57,983 nt of DNA, from assembly GCA_913041135.1 (NCBI GenBank), contig CAJWIF010000003.1:1-57983 (forward strand), written 5' to 3'. A program made the position numbers and the translations under genes. Positions within the stretch are counted from its first letter, which is position 1. Each line of letters opens with the position of its first letter. This stretch comes from an uncultured Flavobacteriales bacterium. Its GTDB lineage: Bacteria > Bacteroidota > Bacteroidia > Flavobacteriales_D > Sanyastnellaceae. A model generated the notes under the pieces. It did no database searches, had not been told where the DNA came from, and saw only the letters and a list, made by a program, of their open reading frames with translations. Shown here piece after piece: positions 33,890 through 42,658 of the stretch.

Positions 33890-33921
33890 AAAATCCTCAG
33901 CCTTTGGTTGGGGATTTTTTT
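33890..33921 (+). terminator. Strong intrinsic terminator after tRNA-Gln, probably bidirectional
   Basis: AAAATCCTCAGCC-TTT-GGTTGGGGATTTT forms a stem of about 12 base pairs (two G-T pairs) with a three-base loop, followed by seven T. On the minus strand the stem is followed by TTTTC, so it may also end the transcript of the repeat protein gene that stops at 33948. Confidence 0.85.
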
Positions 33922-33947
33922 ATGCGTTGTTTTTCATTCTTACGAGC

Positions 33948-35177
33948 TTATTCACCGCCGGTTAAGGCCTCAATTTGAGCTTGTAAAGATATGATTGTCA
34001 GTTGCATAGATGAGATTGAACTCGTCAATGAATCGAGAGTAGCACGAACGGCAACATCTCCGACGAACACCTCCCCGACAACCTCAGCATTGCCTTGAAG
34101 GCGCATGGTTCCGTCTGCCTGAATGTCCATGGCATTGGAACGTGCGCTGTCATGTGAGCCATTTCCAATCGCAAAAAGGACGTCGGTAGCGCCGCTTAAA
34201 TTGAATTGTCCCAGGACCATGGAATTTTCCTGATCGGCTATGGTTGAGTTGCCAAAAGCAGAGGAGGCCGTTGCCGTTGAGACGGTTGAACGACCCGTAG
34301 CTCGGCTATATAGGCCTGTTGCGGTTGAACCATATCCGCCCGCATGACTCGCATATCCATCTGCGATGGATTCGAATCCCTCAGCATGAGACAATTCACC
34401 CGAAGCGATGGTATACTGGCCTTCGCTATGCGCAGCGGTGCCACTTGCGTCGGTTTCACGGCCTTCGGTGTGGCTGTACAATCCGAGGGCATTGGTTTGA
34501 AATCCCTCGGCATGCGCAGCGGTGCTTCCAGCAAGGGTCGCGTACCCTTCAGAGTGGCTGTAATTCGATGTAGCGTCAGTATTGTAGCCCTCCGCGTGGG
34601 CAGCTAATGCACTTGCTTGAGAGAGCATTCCTTCCGAATGTGAAGCGGTGCCACTTGCGGTCGTTCCTTCTCCTTCCGCGCTGGAACAGGTAGCGCTTGC
34701 AATCGTTTGGCGATTTTGAGCATTGGAATACGCCCCCGTGGCACTTGTGTTGGTGCCTGAAGCATGCGCGTATAATCCCGTGGCAGTGATGTTATAGCCT
34801 TGAGCAAATCGCTGCATCACCCGCATGGACCCGTTGGACCAGGTGTAGGTAGAGGCGGGCGAACCCCAAATGGAATCTTTGATTGAGGAGAGACCTAGCG
34901 AATCACGGGCACCTGTGGCATTGGCAGAACCGGTTCCTCCAAATGCAACTGGGATGATGCCATCTGGAATGAATGACTCGCCGTAATACGGCAAGAAAAC
35001 GAGTAGATCACTGACGTCAATCAACCCGTCATTGTTGTTGTCTGGATTGTATGGCAAGCCATCATAACTGGCGTCTTGTGCCATTCCAGCCCATGCAATG
35101 GAGCACAGAAGCAGCGAGGTGAGCACACGAAACGTGACGCGAAAAAAGGCTGAAGCGGATGAATGTGTATGGGTCAT
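33948..35177 (-). CDS. Exported repeat protein with YadA-head-like SHAEG repeats
   Basis: About 409 residues from the ATG at 35177, with a signal peptide (VLTSLLLCSIAWAGMAQ). Residues ~44-58 carry a dockerin/EF-like calcium loop (DNNNDGLIDVSDLL). Residues ~130-315 are 14-residue repeats of the type SHAEGxxTxASGxx, the pattern of trimeric autotransporter (YadA) heads and related left-handed beta-roll domains. The C-terminal ~30 residues are a heptad coiled coil (LDSLTSSISSMQLTIISLQA), which would help trimerise it. No YadA membrane anchor and no clear T9SS domain are present, so localisation is uncertain. It follows the GCMD-repeat gene by 84 bases in the same direction. Confidence 0.75.
   Translation of the reverse strand: MTHTHSSASAFFRVTFRVLTSLLLCSIAWAGMAQDASYDGLPYNPDNNNDGLIDVSDLLVFLPYYGESFIPDGIIPVAFGGTGSANATGARDSLGLSSIKDSIWGSPASTYTWSNGSMRVMQRFAQGYNITATGLYAHASGTNTSATGAYSNAQNRQTIASATCSSAEGEGTTASGTASHSEGMLSQASALAAHAEGYNTDATSNYSHSEGYATLAGSTAAHAEGFQTNALGLYSHTEGRETDASGTAAHSEGQYTIASGELSHAEGFESIADGYASHAGGYGSTATGLYSRATGRSTVSTATASSAFGNSTIADQENSMVLGQFNLSGATDVLFAIGNGSHDSARSNAMDIQADGTMRLQGNAEVVGEVFVGDVAVRATLDSLTSSISSMQLTIISLQAQIEALTGGE
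34278..34682 (-). repeat. In-frame 42-base repeats coding for 14-residue SHAEG units
   Basis: About nine to ten degenerate coding repeats inside the gene above, seen as SHSEGYATLAGSTA, AHAEGFQTNALGLY, SHTEGRETDASGTA, AHSEGQYTIASGEL, SHAEGFESIADGYA and SHAGGYGSTATGLY. The period of 14 residues is exact; the DNA is diverged, so recent slippage is unlikely. Confidence 0.75.
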
Positions 35178-35260
35178 ACCAAATGAATTTACTGAATCAC
35201 AAGGTATGAAAAGCGCTAAGGATAAGGGCATGACTTCGTCACGCGAGCTTCGCAGTGCCT

Positions 35261-37198
35261 TCAGTCAATCACCACCCAGGGAACAACTTGTTTGCCGGCG
35301 CTTGACAGGATGCGAACGAAATAGATGCCCGCAGGCAGAGTGGTTCCAAGCAGCTGAACGCGCTGGTGTTCATTGGAAGTAACCTGAAGTAAGATGGGGC
35401 TTAACGCCATTGAACCATCTGCATGAAAGACTTCAAGGGTCGTTTGCCCGGAGCGTTGACTTGTCCAATTTAACCACGCGGTTCCTTTTGAGGGGTTAGG
35501 ATGAACGAACGGAGCGCTTGAAGGCGCACTTTCAATCATCCAATCAGCGCCCATGGAGGAAACATTGGAACCGAGTGCATTGTGGTTGAAAAAGCCATGG
35601 GTTTCTTGTGCTACGAGGTCTATCTGTTCAGGACACGTTTCGCCAGCGAATGCGATGGTCTGCATAAAGACGCCGGTGTTCCCAGAGCAATCTTCTGCGG
35701 AATACGTCCTCTCAAGGACAAAGGCCCCTCCATCCAACGTATCTCCTGTCACCAACGTTTCTGTGAAGGAAAACAAAAGCGGTTCATTGCAGGCGTCTTC
35801 GAATGCCATTTCACACGGCGATGGGATGGATGGAGAAACGTCGCTTTCATTCGCGCACAGCGTGATTTCAACGGCGCAGTCTCCAGTCCATACAGGTGCC
35901 GACATGTCGAGTCGATTGAAGACCTGAGCGGCTTCGGTCAATTGTCCGCAATCCGGATTGAGCACGGAATAGAAGAGGGCAGTCGATTCTGATCCGCACG
36001 GAACCACGTTGACTCCATCTGAGCTTAGATCGATGACAACATCTCCGGTCATGCCCACAACGGGAGTGTCAAGCACCTGACCTTCCCAAGCAAACCAACC
36101 GCCAAAGCCATACGCACAGTTGCTGCTATTTGCTCCTTGACCCAACTGAAATCGTTTGTTTTCATTGAAGGGCATGTGGCTTAGTTTCAAATAAGAATTG
36201 AGGTAACTGTCCTTGCCGATCAAAAAGCTTTGGTCCGCTTTGAGGCGGTATACCAGGACATTGTCCGGATCCATAGAACATCCATTCGCGGCAACCAATC
36301 CATGTGAAGGGTCAGCATCCAACCACGTACTTGCTGTTTGGGCATCTTCGAAAGTCAGATGCACAGACCACGTTAAAAGCGGGTTTACAGCATTGGCAAC
36401 TTCACCTGTAAGGGTTGCTACACCGTTGGAGAAACGCGTTAGAATGAGAGGAACAGTCTCAATAAAGTAATCACTCTCAGATAATCCCAATGAAGTCAAA
36501 CCCAGGATGCGAATGGCTCCATCTGTTCCGGTTCCGACGCCAGTAAACCCGGCATTGATGACCACATCATCTCGCATATCTGCGGCGAACATGGCATGGG
36601 GCAACGTATCCCCGGTGCAACTTCCTACGGCCACAACGGTATCCAAACTGGTCAGCGGCAATTGCTCGCTGCACTCCACGGCTTCGTCCGTAAAATCAGC
36701 AATGAAAAGCGGCTCACATCCACCGCAGCCAGTGGGGTTTCCTTCGCAATCAAAATCGGGAGTTGCGTAGAAGCACGCTGCGAGATTTGGTAATGTCGCG
36801 TTGGAATCAAAATTACACGCCGTGAAGTCGGAGCATCCGAAGCACGTGTAATCACACGCATTTTCATTCAGAATGGTCGCTGTGTCGTCAAAGTTGCAAG
36901 CGGATATATCCATACATCCGAAGCAGGATTGATATTCACAGGTTCCGTTGTTAGGGTACAATGCCGCGGCATTGAAATTGCACGCCATCGAATCCATGCA
37001 GCCAATTAGGCAAGAGAAGTAGTCGCAAGACCCATCATCTGTTGTCGCAGTCGGGTCGAAGTTGCAAGCGATTTCATCCATGCAGCCATCCACCAAATTC
37101 ATTCGAAGCAATGAGCTGCTGGCTTTAGCCCCAAAAGGGTGTAAGGTCATAGCTGCACCAAGGGTGAGCAACAGAATAATCCGCAACGGAAATTTCAT
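35261..37198 (-). CDS. Secreted GCMD-repeat protein with T9SS type A sorting domain
   Basis: About 645 residues from the ATG at 37198. A signal peptide (PLRIILLLTLGAAMTLHP) is followed by four repeats of the form GCMDxxACNFDxxATxxxxxCxY (residues ~39-145), each with three to four Cys and acidic residues, known from large Bacteroidota surface proteins. Residues ~160-560 are beta-rich with paired Cys (for example VECSEQLPLT, CAVEITLCANESD) and no recognised enzyme motif. The last ~80 residues are a T9SS type A domain (FVHPNPSKGTAWLNWTS, LPAGIYFVRILSS, KQVVPWVV), so it should cross the outer membrane by type IX secretion. Role unknown; adhesion or matrix binding is a guess. Confidence 0.8.
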   Translation of the reverse strand: MKFPLRIILLLTLGAAMTLHPFGAKASSSLLRMNLVDGCMDEIACNFDPTATTDDGSCDYFSCLIGCMDSMACNFNAAALYPNNGTCEYQSCFGCMDISACNFDDTATILNENACDYTCFGCSDFTACNFDSNATLPNLAACFYATPDFDCEGNPTGCGGCEPLFIADFTDEAVECSEQLPLTSLDTVVAVGSCTGDTLPHAMFAADMRDDVVINAGFTGVGTGTDGAIRILGLTSLGLSESDYFIETVPLILTRFSNGVATLTGEVANAVNPLLTWSVHLTFEDAQTASTWLDADPSHGLVAANGCSMDPDNVLVYRLKADQSFLIGKDSYLNSYLKLSHMPFNENKRFQLGQGANSSNCAYGFGGWFAWEGQVLDTPVVGMTGDVVIDLSSDGVNVVPCGSESTALFYSVLNPDCGQLTEAAQVFNRLDMSAPVWTGDCAVEITLCANESDVSPSIPSPCEMAFEDACNEPLLFSFTETLVTGDTLDGGAFVLERTYSAEDCSGNTGVFMQTIAFAGETCPEQIDLVAQETHGFFNHNALGSNVSSMGADWMIESAPSSAPFVHPNPSKGTAWLNWTSQRSGQTTLEVFHADGSMALSPILLQVTSNEHQRVQLLGTTLPAGIYFVRILSSAGKQVVPWVVID

Positions 37199-37318
37199 CA
37201 AGCGAGTTTTGGTTCGGGACTAGGCCCAAGAACGTAATGTCCGATTTTTACCAGAGAAAATCAAGATAAAACCGATAAAATAACGCACCAAACACTTTTA
37301 TGTAACGCTAAATAGGAG

Positions 37319-40129
37319 TTAGTTCGCGACGATGTTGATGATGCGTCCTGGGACAACAATGATTTTTCGGACGACTTTGCCCTCTAATTGTTTTGCCGTA
37401 CGTTCATCCGCTAAGACCTGGGTTTCGACCTCCTGTTTGTCGGCCGAAGTTGCCGCTTCCATTTGAAACCGAACCTTTCCATTGAATGAGACTGGGTAGA
37501 TGACGTGATCGCTGGTCAGCCACTGTTCATCCCATTCTGGCCATTCAGAAGAAACAACAAGTCCAGTACCTCCTGCCATTTGAAACAACTCTTCGGCCAA
37601 GTGCGGAGCTACCGGGCTAACAAGTATAGCAAGTGGTTTGAGGATGGATGCAGATTGGCACCCAGCATCTGTCAGCTCATTAACGCCAATCATTAGCGCG
37701 CTGATGACTGTATTGAATGCATGACGATCCAAGTCCTCTGTTACCTTCCGAACCGTCTTGTTGTAAGCGCGTAGCGCATCGTCTGTGGGCGTATCATCCG
37801 AGACCGTCTGATACAATCGGTTCAGCTTGCGTAGAAAGTTGTGGACCCCACTGATCCCCTGCGTATCCCAAGGTTTATGCTGGGTCAAGGGCCCCAAAAA
37901 CATCTCATAACAGCGCAATGTATCTGCTCCATAGCGCTCGACGAGTTCGTCTGGCGTTTGAACATTGAATTTCGACTTGGACATTTTCTCCACTTCATAC
38001 CCGCAGGTGTAAGAGTCGTCCGCATTTAAAATGAACGTAGCATCAGCGAATTCACTGCGCCATTTTCTGAACCCATCCAGATCCAATTTGTCCGCTTGAA
38101 CAAGTCCAATGTCGACATGAAGACGCTGTGTCTTGTGTTCTTTACGCTGTTCAGCGGTGACAAAGGTTTGTGTTCCCTGAATCCGGTAGACAAAGCTGGA
38201 CCGACCAAGAATCATCCCTTGGTTGATCATTTGCTTGAACGGCTCATTGAAACCGATGAATCCACGATCGAATAAGAACTTCGTCCAAAAGCGTGAATAC
38301 AAGAGGTGACCTGTGGTATGCTCTGCTCCACCAACATACAGATCTACTTGTCCCCAATAGTCTGATTTTTCACGGCTGCAAAAGGCAGAAGCATTCTGCG
38401 GATCCATATACCGGAGGAAGTACCAGCTTGATCCCGCCCATCCTGGCATGGTGTTGTATTCCATGCGGTCCCCTTCGAAGACATTCCAATCCTCCTTATT
38501 CGCTCGAGCCAATGGGGGTTCACCTTCCGAGGTTGGCAAGTATGCGTCCACTGTCGGAAGCGTTACCTGCTTCTCCTGAATCAATTTGGGGACATCGTTT
38601 TCATAATAGATTGGGAACGGTTCTCCCCAATATCGCTGCCGACTGAATACGGCGTCACGGATTCTAAAATTGATCAGTCCCCGGCCTTTCCCTAGCTTCT
38701 CCAAGAGCGCAATTGCCTTTGGAATGGCATCTGCGGCTTGAAGTTCATTGAGCGATTCTGAATTACATAAAATGGCCTTTTTGTCTGTGCAAACGGCTTC
38801 TTGCGAATCGAATCCTTTGAAAATGCTTGCGATGGACAAATGGAAATGCTGTGCAAACTTCCAATCGCGCTCATCTCCGGCAGGAACCGCCATGATCGCA
38901 CCTGTGCCGTACCCCGCCAACACATAATCGGCAATCCAAACGGGCAGCTTTGCACCAGTGAGGGGGTGAATCGCAAACGCTCCTGTGTCGCAGCCAGAGA
39001 TGTCTTTGTCTCCCGCTCCTTGGCGGTCACGTTCAGATTTGCGTGCGGCAGCCTTTTGATAGGCTTTTACTGTTTCCGTTTGTTCCGCTGTAGTGATCAG
39101 ATCAACAAGTGGATGTTCAGGAGCGAGAACCATGAAACTCACGCCGTACATCGTGTCTGGACGTGTTGTGAACACATCAATTTGACTTCCTACATGGCCT
39201 TCAATGCCAAAGGTGACAGACGCACCTTCACTTCTTCCAATCCAATTTCGCTGGGCCTCTTTGATGCTATCGGTCCAATTCAAATCGTCCAAATTTGCGA
39301 CGAGGCGATCAGCATAGGCTGTTATGCGCATGATCCACTGCCGCATGCGTTTGCGAACGACAGGGTGTCCTCCCCGCTCACTCAGCCCGTCCTTCACTTC
39401 ATCATTGGCCAAAACGGTTCCCAATTCAGGGCACCAGTTGACCTCACTGTCGGCGAGATACGCCAACCGAAACTGCATCAGGATGGTCGATTTTTCTTGT
39501 TCTGTGCAGGCCTTCCAAAGACGCGCGTTGAGATTTCCAGAAAACCCCTCTCCCCACTGAGCCAAAAGAGCTGCCGGAAGTGATTCCCACCAATTTGAAG
39601 CTGCTGCAGGAACAAGGGAGCCCCAACGATCTGATTCAATGGCCTCAATCAATTCCTCAATTGGCTGTGCAGACTCCGATTTCGTGTCATACCACGATTC
39701 AAAAAGTTGTCCAAAAATCCATTGAGTCCAACGATAATACGAGGGGTCACTCGTTCGGACTTCGCGATCCCAGTCATAACAAAAGCCCAGTTGTCCGAGC
39801 TGTTCGCGGTAACGGGCAATATTCGTTTCCGTTGTGACGGCAGGGTGCTGACCTGTTTGAATGGCATATTGCTCAGCAGGTAGCCCAAAGCTGTCATAGC
39901 CCATAGGATGCAAGACATTGAAGCCGCGCAGCCGTTTGTACCGTGCGAATATATCGCTTGCGATGTATCCCAATGGATGCCCAACATGCAGTCCGGCTCC
40001 TGAAGGATATGGAAACATATCCAACACGTAGTACTTGGGGCGGTCGCTAGTTTCTGTTACGCGATAGGCCGCTTTGCGGTCCCACGTTTCTTGCCAGCGT
40101 TTCTCGATTGAGCGAAAGTCGTAATCCAT
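37319..40129 (-). CDS. leuS: Leucyl-tRNA synthetase
   Basis: A 936-residue class I synthetase charging tRNA-Leu. The signature HVGH (48-51, in SGAGLHVGHPLGYIASD) and the KMSKS loop (VEKMSKSKFN) are canonical. The CP1 editing domain is present with TTRPDTMYGVSFMVLAPEHP and GTGAIMAVPAGDERD, the latter holding the Asp that blocks mischarged Leu. Length is slightly above average owing to inserts near residues 150-215 and around residue 665-700. Promoter TACCTTTG lies 19 bases upstream; the gene is divergent from the deacetylase. Confidence 0.96.
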   Translation of the reverse strand: MDYDFRSIEKRWQETWDRKAAYRVTETSDRPKYYVLDMFPYPSGAGLHVGHPLGYIASDIFARYKRLRGFNVLHPMGYDSFGLPAEQYAIQTGQHPAVTTETNIARYREQLGQLGFCYDWDREVRTSDPSYYRWTQWIFGQLFESWYDTKSESAQPIEELIEAIESDRWGSLVPAAASNWWESLPAALLAQWGEGFSGNLNARLWKACTEQEKSTILMQFRLAYLADSEVNWCPELGTVLANDEVKDGLSERGGHPVVRKRMRQWIMRITAYADRLVANLDDLNWTDSIKEAQRNWIGRSEGASVTFGIEGHVGSQIDVFTTRPDTMYGVSFMVLAPEHPLVDLITTAEQTETVKAYQKAAARKSERDRQGAGDKDISGCDTGAFAIHPLTGAKLPVWIADYVLAGYGTGAIMAVPAGDERDWKFAQHFHLSIASIFKGFDSQEAVCTDKKAILCNSESLNELQAADAIPKAIALLEKLGKGRGLINFRIRDAVFSRQRYWGEPFPIYYENDVPKLIQEKQVTLPTVDAYLPTSEGEPPLARANKEDWNVFEGDRMEYNTMPGWAGSSWYFLRYMDPQNASAFCSREKSDYWGQVDLYVGGAEHTTGHLLYSRFWTKFLFDRGFIGFNEPFKQMINQGMILGRSSFVYRIQGTQTFVTAEQRKEHKTQRLHVDIGLVQADKLDLDGFRKWRSEFADATFILNADDSYTCGYEVEKMSKSKFNVQTPDELVERYGADTLRCYEMFLGPLTQHKPWDTQGISGVHNFLRKLNRLYQTVSDDTPTDDALRAYNKTVRKVTEDLDRHAFNTVISALMIGVNELTDAGCQSASILKPLAILVSPVAPHLAEELFQMAGGTGLVVSSEWPEWDEQWLTSDHVIYPVSFNGKVRFQMEAATSADKQEVETQVLADERTAKQLEGKVVRKIIVVPGRIINIVAN

Positions 40130-40147
40130 CTTCGTAATCTGATTTCA

Positions 40148-40155
40148 CAAAGGTA
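40148..40155 (-). promoter_or_regulatory. -7 promoter element TACCTTTG of leuS
   Basis: An exact TAnnTTTG match on the minus strand, ending 19 bases before the leuS ATG. It is back to back with the deacetylase promoter, with 35 bases between the elements. Confidence 0.55.
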
Positions 40156-40190
40156 GTTGGATGCGACAAGGTGAAAGCCACGTCCATGGA

Positions 40191-40198
40191 TATCTTTG
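40191..40198 (+). promoter_or_regulatory. -7 promoter element TATCTTTG of the polysaccharide deacetylase gene
   Basis: An exact match ending five bases before a GTG codon at 40203. It lies inside the longer reading frame that begins at 40161 and so argues that this longer start is not used. Confidence 0.55.
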
Positions 40199-40202
40199 CG
40201 AA

Positions 40203-40838
40203 GTGTATTTGCGTCAAACTCCCCCCTTACTCAAGGCCTTGGCTTCCCATCTCATTTGGAATGGGCCCGCACAGATGCATGGAGAGAATGCAGTGTACCT
40301 GACTTTTGATGATGGGCCGCATCCTGAAATCACACGAGAAGTGATGCGAACCTTAGCCGATTTCAGCACGCTAGCTACCTTTTTTTGCGTGGGAGAAAAC
40401 GTGGACCGTTACCCTGAGGTTTTGGATGAACTAAATGCTGCAGGTCACGGAATCGGAAACCACACCCAGCGGCATGAATCCGGATGGGGCACCGGACAAC
40501 GGGCTTACTTACGTAGTTATTTGGAGTGCCAACAGCGTGTTCAGAGTCCGTGGTTTCGGCCGCCTTATGGCCGTATTACCAAAGCACAAGCAGAGGCGCT
40601 TCATCCCCACACGCAAATTGTCATGTGGGATGTATTGAGTGCAGACTTCGACGATAAAAACACCCCAGAATCGTGCTTAGAACAGTTGATGATCAACACA
40701 CGACCCGGATCGATTGTCGTTTTTCACGACTCTCCTCGATCGGCGTCGCGCATGTTGCCTATTCTGAGTCCGTATCTCATCTGGCTGCAGGAACAAGGCT
40801 ATCGATGCGAGCTATTGCCTGCAGAGATGACCTCATGA
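40203..40838 (+). CDS. Polysaccharide deacetylase (NodB homology, CE4)
   Basis: About 211 residues from a GTG start. This start gives VYLRQTPPLLKALASHLIWN before the catalytic domain, which is the usual Bacteroidota N-terminus; the ATG at 40161 lies upstream of the promoter element. The CE4 motifs are intact: TFDDGPHPE (34-42, catalytic D36 and metal ligand D37), HTQRH (H87 and H91) and RPPYGR (119-124), then VMWDVLSADFDD and a final VVFHDS. It removes acetyl groups from a polymer such as peptidoglycan or chitin-like glycan. No signal peptide is visible. It is convergent with the DUF349 gene, with five bases between the stops. Confidence 0.85.
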   Translation: MYLRQTPPLLKALASHLIWNGPAQMHGENAVYLTFDDGPHPEITREVMRTLADFSTLATFFCVGENVDRYPEVLDELNAAGHGIGNHTQRHESGWGTGQRAYLRSYLECQQRVQSPWFRPPYGRITKAQAEALHPHTQIVMWDVLSADFDDKNTPESCLEQLMINTRPGSIVVFHDSPRSASRMLPILSPYLIWLQEQGYRCELLPAEMTS

Positions 40839-40843
40839 TCTCT

Positions 40844-42574
40844 TTAAGATTCCGCGGGGCCTTCAGGTTTCGATTCCTGTTGTGAAGCTTGTCGCAACAG
40901 CGTCAATTTTGTTTTGATATCCTCCATTTCGCGTTTGTCCGCCTCCATGGATTTTTCATATTGATCACGAATGGCTTCTGCTCCTTTCCCCGTAAACCGT
41001 TCTAGATTTTCTTCTGTTTTGGTTACCCGAGACTTCAACCGGTCCATTTTTTCTCTCAAAATGCTTTGCTCGCGTCGGACTTGCTGTGGACTGGAGCTCA
41101 CCAAATGATCGACCCGTTGCTTGTACGTCTCAACAGCACGCTCTGACCGTTGTGCACTCAGTGAGTCGTAGAGCGCGTCCACGGCCGCACGATAGCGATT
41201 CATAATTCCGTCCATGGATTTCCGAGGGACGAAGCCAACGTTGTTCCAGCGCGAGGAAAATTCTTTTAACGCATCCAGATCAGCCTTTCGTTCACCACTT
41301 AAAGAGAAGGCCTCAATTTCCTTGAGTAAGATCTCTTTGGCTTCCAGGTTCTTCTTTTCCTCTGCATCGCGTCCTGCAAACTCTGCTTTTCGTGCAGTGA
41401 AAAATTGGTCTTGTACTTTTCGGAACCGGCGGAACAGCCGCTGTTCCTCACTGGGAGGGCATGGACCAACTTCCTTCCAGGCTTTCTGCAGGGCCATCAT
41501 TTTGGGAACGGCCGTCTTCCAATCGGTACTCGCAGCGGTGGCCTCAGCTTGCTCAAGAAGACTTACTTTCTCAAGTTTATTTTGCTTACCAACACTTTTT
41601 TGGGCGTCGTAAAAAAGCTGTTTCTTCTGAAAGAAAACGTCGGCCAATTCACGAAACTTTCCCCAAAGCACTTCGTTTTGATCTTTTCCAGCGAACCCGG
41701 TAGCCTTCCATGCATTTTGCAATGCAATGATTTTGGCGGTTGCGGCTTGCCAACCGCTGTGACTCGCTTCGACTTCTTCAGCAACAGCTTCCCGCAATTG
41801 CTCAATCAAGCTTTCTTTTTCAGCAGCATGAACGGTAAATGAAGCGCGGATCTCATCGAAATGTGCCTTGACTTCATCGAATATTGGCCGGATAATTCCG
41901 AAAAACTGAGTCGACAACTCTTGGTAATTCTCACGAGGAGAAGGTCCAATGTCCAGCCATTGCTTCTGAATTGCGCGGGCTTGTTTTTCCCTCTCACGGA
42001 TTCCTTCAACACTCGCTAAGGCCTGTGCAGCCAAAAGCAGTGCTTCCTTTTTCTTCAGGTTGACCTTGAGGTCATGGTCTTTAAGCTCCTTGTAGATGTT
42101 GATGTTGTAAAAAAACTCATCTCGAAGGCGGTAATACTGGTCGTGAACCACCTTGAACTGGTCTCCAGGGACATCTCCTGCGGCATCCCACTGTTCGCGC
42201 ACTTCATTGAAAACAGAAAAAGCGGCACTGATATTCTCCTCTTCTTGAATCGTCTGGCGCAGCCGTTCCAACATAGCCAGCTTCTTTTCAAGATTGGCTT
42301 TTTGGGTTTCCGCGACTTGCTTGCGCCACACTTTCTCGCGTTCCTTAAACGTGGTAATGGCCTCTTCAAATGCCAATTCCTCAGCACTGCCTTGGTATTC
42401 GAAAATAGCGTCAGGCTCTTTTTCACTGGCAGCCCAAGTTTCACGTTGCTTGCGCACTTCATCGTTCGTAAGCGCACGGAATTCATCCATGGCAGAGCGA
42501 ACATCTTGACGAATGGCTTCCAAGTCATCTTGCTGAAGCAAGGCTTGGATACGGGTTAGGATCTCGGACCGCAT
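40844..42574 (-). CDS. DUF349 domain-containing coiled-coil protein
   Basis: A 576-residue charged helical protein made of repeated DUF349 units of about 75 residues, each with a Trp-x(2)-hydrophobic-G core: EQWDAAGDVPGDQFKVVHDQ, KQWLDIGPSPRENYQELSTQ, NAWKATGFAGKDQNEVLWGK, KAWKEVGPCPPSEEQRLFRR and SRWNNVGFVPRKSMDGIMNR. The C-terminus (LKSRVTKTEENLERF) is a coiled coil. Function is not established; no signal peptide or membrane segment, so cytoplasmic. It is divergent from recX, and a GATATTTG sequence at 42601-42608 is a possible promoter. Confidence 0.88.
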   Translation of the reverse strand: MRSEILTRIQALLQQDDLEAIRQDVRSAMDEFRALTNDEVRKQRETWAASEKEPDAIFEYQGSAEELAFEEAITTFKEREKVWRKQVAETQKANLEKKLAMLERLRQTIQEEENISAAFSVFNEVREQWDAAGDVPGDQFKVVHDQYYRLRDEFFYNINIYKELKDHDLKVNLKKKEALLLAAQALASVEGIREREKQARAIQKQWLDIGPSPRENYQELSTQFFGIIRPIFDEVKAHFDEIRASFTVHAAEKESLIEQLREAVAEEVEASHSGWQAATAKIIALQNAWKATGFAGKDQNEVLWGKFRELADVFFQKKQLFYDAQKSVGKQNKLEKVSLLEQAEATAASTDWKTAVPKMMALQKAWKEVGPCPPSEEQRLFRRFRKVQDQFFTARKAEFAGRDAEEKKNLEAKEILLKEIEAFSLSGERKADLDALKEFSSRWNNVGFVPRKSMDGIMNRYRAAVDALYDSLSAQRSERAVETYKQRVDHLVSSSPQQVRREQSILREKMDRLKSRVTKTEENLERFTGKGAEAIRDQYEKSMEADKREMEDIKTKLTLLRQASQQESKPEGPAES

Positions 42575-42630
42575 CGGTCAGGTTTTAAAATTTCTAAATG
42601 CAAATATCGGGCAAACCCCTGTTTTCAAGC

Positions 42631-42638
42631 TACTTTCG
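42631..42638 (+). promoter_or_regulatory. -7-like element TACTTTCG of recX
   Basis: It matches TAnnTTYG, with C in place of the third T, 21 bases before the recX ATG. Confidence 0.4.
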
Positions 42639-42658
42639 AGCAAATAGAAACGATTGGG

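Noticed and set aside
34278-34682. Regular 42-base repeats that might be taken for a CRISPR or satellite array
   Set aside because: The repeats are degenerate, have no separate spacers and stay in frame, coding for SHAEG units.
38801-39583. A 260-residue open frame opposite leuS
   Set aside because: Antisense shadow of leuS; composition is not protein-like and there is no promoter element at its start.
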